A stretch of DNA of 64,000 nt, taken from the NCBI RefSeq assembly GCF_003590095.1, contig NC_039490.1, forward strand, positions 5,535,834 through 5,599,833. Reading direction: 5' to 3'. Shown here piece after piece: positions 60,281 to 64,000 of the stretch. The DNA comes from Trichoplusia ni (lineage: Eukaryota; Arthropoda; Insecta; Lepidoptera; Noctuidae). The notes under the pieces were generated by a model. That model was not told the origin of the DNA. It was given only the letters and a program-made list of their open reading frames with translations, and did not search any database. How positions within the stretch are numbered: position 1 is the first letter of the stretch; each line of letters starts with the position of its first letter. The translations under genes were made by a program, and so were the position numbers.

Positions 60281-63200
60281 TTAGGAATAGCTGCTAATAT
60301 CAATCATGATGACGTAAGCAGGCTTCAGTAACACGAAGTAGATCAGCTCGGCGACGCTGATGATACTGAAGCCGAGGAACAGACTCAGAAGTCCACCGAT
60401 GGCACCTGAAATACAATACACGACTCTATGGTATGGTGATAGAGTTTATTTTAAAACACACATATTTGGTACCTAGATTTTTTTAAGCACGTCTGGCAAG
60501 TCACTTATATATCCTTCAAGGATCTGACAGGGTTTTTCATACATACTGTATAGCAAAAGAAATATCGAAATAATCATATTACTATTATATTTTATGTTAA
60601 ATCACAATTTTCTATTTGTTACAGGCAGTTTTTAACAAAATCTCTAATCCTTTGCTAAGACCTAATTGCATTGGAAAAGATTTGTAATGCAATTAAGTTA
60701 ACCTGCCTTTGGTACCAAGTCTTTCTTTACTTATTTAACTAATCTAACAATAATTTGAATTACTTACCGACAAAATAATAATCATCATATTGCGCATGAC
60801 GATGTTGTCCAAGAAACATGTCGTCGTAAAAGTGAACGTTGATTTTTGTCACCTCTCCCCTGCTTGCAATAGAGGGGTTAGTTTAACTTTTAAACTAAGG
60901 CTTTGCATGTTTATGGGAAATTACGTAAGGGGGAAACTTAAAAAGGGACATCACTCTACATGGTATAGCGCGCTGTCTCGCTCCAATACAAAAACAGCCT
61001 TATATGGCCTGTGTTAACTGAAGGCAGAGATAGACGAGTGGTCGAGGTCACCACGAAAATCTCGCTGTGCAAGTATCTGAGTCTGGGTGTCTTTGTGCGC
61101 ATGATTTGTATGTTAGTGAAACCCCCGTGACACAAGGATTAAATTTGTGCGGGAGTGTTCTTTTTTAATTTTATGAACAGATAAAGCGAGAAATTTATTT
61201 AAACTAGGTGTCACATTAGTCTACAAGAAGTACTTGCTTCAGTATCAACTGGGTAAAGGGAGAAATTGGTACTTACAGTTTAAAGGTACCCCATTTATGT
61301 GAGGTATTCTCTCTGGTCAGGTCTGAGTAGAAGACTTGATTAGCATAGATGACGTCATTACAAGATGGATGACACGACTTGGACTCGTGTTGTGTCCCTC
61401 TTTCATCTTCGCTCTCGGCGTAGTACGCGTAAATCAACTGCTCTTCTACTTTTGCTGAAGAAAATATAATTTGTGTCAGTTTTTTTTGTTTATTATTAAA
61501 GGACGCGAGTAGCGAGACACAGATCCTTGTCCTACGCGGGTATCGAACCCGCGACATGTCACGCTCAGTAGGTTTGGCTCGCTGGTCCTTACCTAGACAA
61601 GAAAGCAGCATAAGTATTTGGTAGATTTTAACACGCAGGCGTAACATAACCTTATGTCCATCATCCAAACATTGGCCTCGGTTGGGAGTCGAACCCACAA
61701 CTTCGTAAATTCGACGTTAGTTTCAATGGTAACTGGTAGCATACTAAAAGTTCGTAGATACTTTACTCGTAAATACACGTTTATTATTCAAGATACTTTA
61801 ATGCTTATTTAATTCTCACCTTTGACACTACTGATACAATTAAAATCAACCTTCGTTGTGCAGATTGGTTCCGAAATGTATTGCCCTGAAACATTCATAA
61901 AAAACATGCACAACATTTTAGGCGCATGAAATAATGCAATTGTACTTATTTATTTACAGATATATTGCCCCAAAAAGCAGGAAAACGATTTGTTCTTTCC
62001 TTATGGCCCCTAGTGGGACGATAACAGCGAATGTAAAAGATTTCAATAAATTATTGTGAAATGTTAGTTTTAGCTTTGTTTCCTGTATTTTGAAATACCG
62101 ATGATATTTTACTGAAACATTGTACGAAAAGTATCCCGAAAGGGTGTTCTTTTTTTACTGTTTATACATTTAATAATTTTAAGTAGAACAAACTTTACAA
62201 CTTTCCGTTCAATTAGAAGTCCCAGAAATTGAGCTCGTGACTAAGCCGCATAAGTGAATCGATCACAGGTTAAGATATGCTTGACGCTGTTGTAGATGGG
62301 TGACCTTCTTTATCATAACGAGTTCCTCCGTGTTTCGGAAGGCACGTAAAATTGTGGGTCTCGGCTGTTATTCTTACATCATTGACAGTCGTTACAGTTA
62401 TTCAGAAGCTTGAAAAGTCTGACAACTGTAAGACTCGATTATGCAAGAGGTGAGAGAACCCACAGCTCAGCGTTTATAATGAATGTACACTTTTCTTGTG
62501 CAATTGTCACTTGTTTACACTTTCAAAAGAGTTTAATAAGATCAACTCACTTGGCCAATGAAACAGCACACAGTTACATTTATTCCTTGCTTCCTGCACC
62601 CACAAATCATGTTTACAATTACTATCAGTATAGAACTCATAGTATTGAAGCCTCTTTTCGTTCTGGAAGAAGCACTGCCTCTTGTACGGCGAGAGGGCTC
62701 GGAGGGACGAGTCGGTCTTGTAAGTGAGAGGAGTGACTTCAATTGTCGTCATGCGGTCCATTGGGAGGCGGAGGACTGTGCTTGTGTAGACGTGGTCTGT
62801 TGGTGAGGCTATTAGTATCTAGGAAAAATATATGTATAATAGATAAGAAAGATAAAAATAAATTAATCAAGGATATGTCTTATGCTCAATGTGATATTGA
62901 GTATATTTGAAGGGAAATTTATGGCTGTAAAAAATTACAGGCTTATGAATGAACTTTTCCATATTCTTTTTTTTTAATTACTCCTGCTCCTATGATGTCG
63001 AATCCTTGTGTTGCTGGGGGTTTCACAAACATCCAGGCATTATTACACTAATGCTTATCCGACACGAGGATGGAAACCGAAACACGACGCAAAGTCGTTT
63101 TTTCGAGGTTACTATAACCACTTGGCTATCGATGCAGTCTGAATTGAAAAGTCCTTTACAGGTTAACAAAAATGCTTTGCATGTTTGAAATTATAATGCA

Positions 63201-63936
63201 GGTTTTACTAGAAACTTACAGTGAATCCCAAGCTATTCCCCTCACAAGCGTACTGATGTTCGCTATTATTGAGAAACAGTTCGACTCCCAGACCGTTAGA
63301 CTCGCCGGACGCCATGACCCTCAACGGCTTCATAGTCAGGTCAGGAGGGAAGACCTTCGGGTAGCCGATATCCAGGCCCCATTCCAAGGCTGCTGGTGTA
63401 GCGTTCTTGTTGAAAACTCTATGCCAAGATAAGGTTTCATTTGTCCTGTAAATGTTGAAACTGTCATCAGTATTTTTCATTTTAAACTTCTCCACATGGT
63501 CACATCAATAATTTGTTTATTGTCGTGTCCATGTCGAGGGAAGGGAAACGTTTAAATATTTTATTTAAATTTTAGTATTTTATTCAACGGTTACATGGTT
63601 GGGTGTCTTTAAAATGTTTTTGAGACAATTGTTCAATATTCAGACTAGTTACTATCCAATTGCCTAATATTGTTTATCATGTTTCATCTCAACGAAGTTG
63701 AAACGAATGACATCTTATATGACAAAAAAAATTAGACGGTTTGGTCTTAGATTTTTTGCCACTTATCTGAGGTTAACTTACATGGCATTCAGCGGCAGAC
63801 TATTAAATGCGTAACACAGTCCGTAGTTAGTGAATATTGGTTCAAAGAGCTCACAACATTTATCGATCTCCCAGCGGGAGTCATGCAGGGCTGGCCAGTT
63901 GCAGGCTTTGATGACGTCAGAACATGTTGGCGCACC
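60281..63936 (-). CDS. ppk: Pickpocket-type DEG/ENaC sodium channel, 3' part (5' exons beyond the window)
   Basis: Seven minus-strand exons: 63936-63782, 63445-63220, 62818-62551, 61885-61820, 61454-61277, 60859-60768 and 60405-60281 (TAA), with consistent phases, giving 369 residues of the C-terminal part. The first exon here encodes the ENaC block ending CCELFEPIFTNYGLCYAFN. The cysteine-rich extracellular domain follows, with RQCFFQNEKRL, EARNKCNCVLFHWP, ICTTKVDFNC and SCHPSCNDVIY. The last exon holds the pore and second membrane segment, GAIGGLLSLFLGFSIISVAELIYF, whose G-x-S selectivity element is intact (written here in parts: GAIGGLLSLF, LGFSIISVAELIYF). The N-terminus and first membrane segment are missing because they lie past 64000. 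Family members are trimeric, amiloride-sensitive sodium channels in mechanosensation, osmosensing, pheromone detection or tracheal liquid clearance; which applies here is unknown. Introns contain SINE copies. Confidence 0.93.
61024..61170 (+). repeat. tRNA-derived SINE in a pickpocket intron
   Basis: Starts with agacgagtggtcgaggtcac, has an internal deletion around box B, then gagtctgggtgtctttgtg and ccccgtgacacaagg. Confidence 0.6.
61500..61602 (-). repeat. tRNA-derived SINE head fragment
   Basis: On the minus strand it has cgcgggttcgatacccgcg and gtaggacaagg, between pickpocket exons. The rest of the element is missing. Confidence 0.55.
62222..62445 (+). repeat. 5S-rRNA-derived SINE in a pickpocket intron
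   Basis: The block cgatcacaggttaag followed by tagatgggtgacc corresponds to the internal control region of 5S rRNA. It is followed by the body ctccgtgtttcggaaggcac, gggtctcggctgtta and attcagaagcttgaaaag, which recurs widely in Lepidoptera. It is too degraded for a real 5S gene. Confidence 0.6.
62995..63135 (-). repeat. tRNA-derived SINE in a pickpocket intron
   Basis: Degraded minus-strand copy, with tail complement cgaatccttgtgttgctggg and head complement accacttggctatcg. Confidence 0.5.
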
Positions 63937-64000
63937 CTGAAAACAACTCATTTGGAATTTTTGGACATTATAAGGGCTGTTTGTTTGTGCTCTAGCACAA

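Noticed and set aside
62410..62806. Plus-strand frames over the pickpocket exon
   Set aside because: The minus strand encodes the cysteine-rich DEG/ENaC block with correct splice sites; the plus-strand frames are shadows.

Overview
The window is animal nuclear DNA, almost certainly from a moth or butterfly. It is AT-rich, its genes have several short exons with GT/AG introns, and it is full of repeats typical of Lepidoptera: short non-autonomous Helitrons ending in CTAG at A/T target sites, tRNA-derived SINEs with box A and box B remnants, a 5S-rRNA-derived SINE and 3' stubs of LINEs. The order is inferred from these repeats and from the gene content. There is nothing prokaryotic here, no CRISPR array and no true tRNA or rRNA gene.

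Layout. 1-26.4 kb is repeat-rich and holds no gene I can support. Its main feature is a near-perfect inverted duplication with arms of about 3.9 kb (5643-9551 and 11153-15062) around a 1.6 kb spacer. A gap of exactly 1000 N lies at 25165-26164. From 26.46 to 41.5 kb, two MACPF-domain genes of the torso-like type lie in tandem on the plus strand. The first (26475-31836) contains two alternative versions of one 135-bp exon. The second (37123-41501) is a more diverged paralogue that keeps most of the intron positions and phases.

44.9-50.6 kb is an eight-exon TTC5 (Strap) gene on the minus strand, with TPR repeats followed by a C-terminal OB-fold region. Head-to-head with it are two intronless plus-strand genes (51342-52085 and 52854-53603). 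Each encodes five fingers of the C-x2-C-x(10-13)-H-x(5-6)-H type, and they are clearly tandem paralogues of each other. 56.1-58.8 kb is a seven-exon tektin-family gene on the minus strand. 60.3-63.9 kb is the 3' part of a pickpocket-type DEG/ENaC sodium channel gene on the minus strand, whose first exons lie beyond the right edge.

The genes do not form one pathway. The torso-like pair are secreted MACPF proteins, TTC5 is a co-factor in stress response and tubulin-mRNA control, tektin is a ciliary or sperm axoneme filament protein, and the pickpocket gene is a membrane channel. All exon boundaries were derived by hand from reading frame, splice consensus and family similarity; in every multi-exon gene the phases agree across all junctions. 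The most notable features are the candidate mutually exclusive exon pair, the torso-like tandem duplication, the large inverted duplication, the twin five-finger genes, and unusual palindromic Helitron and hairpin repeats.
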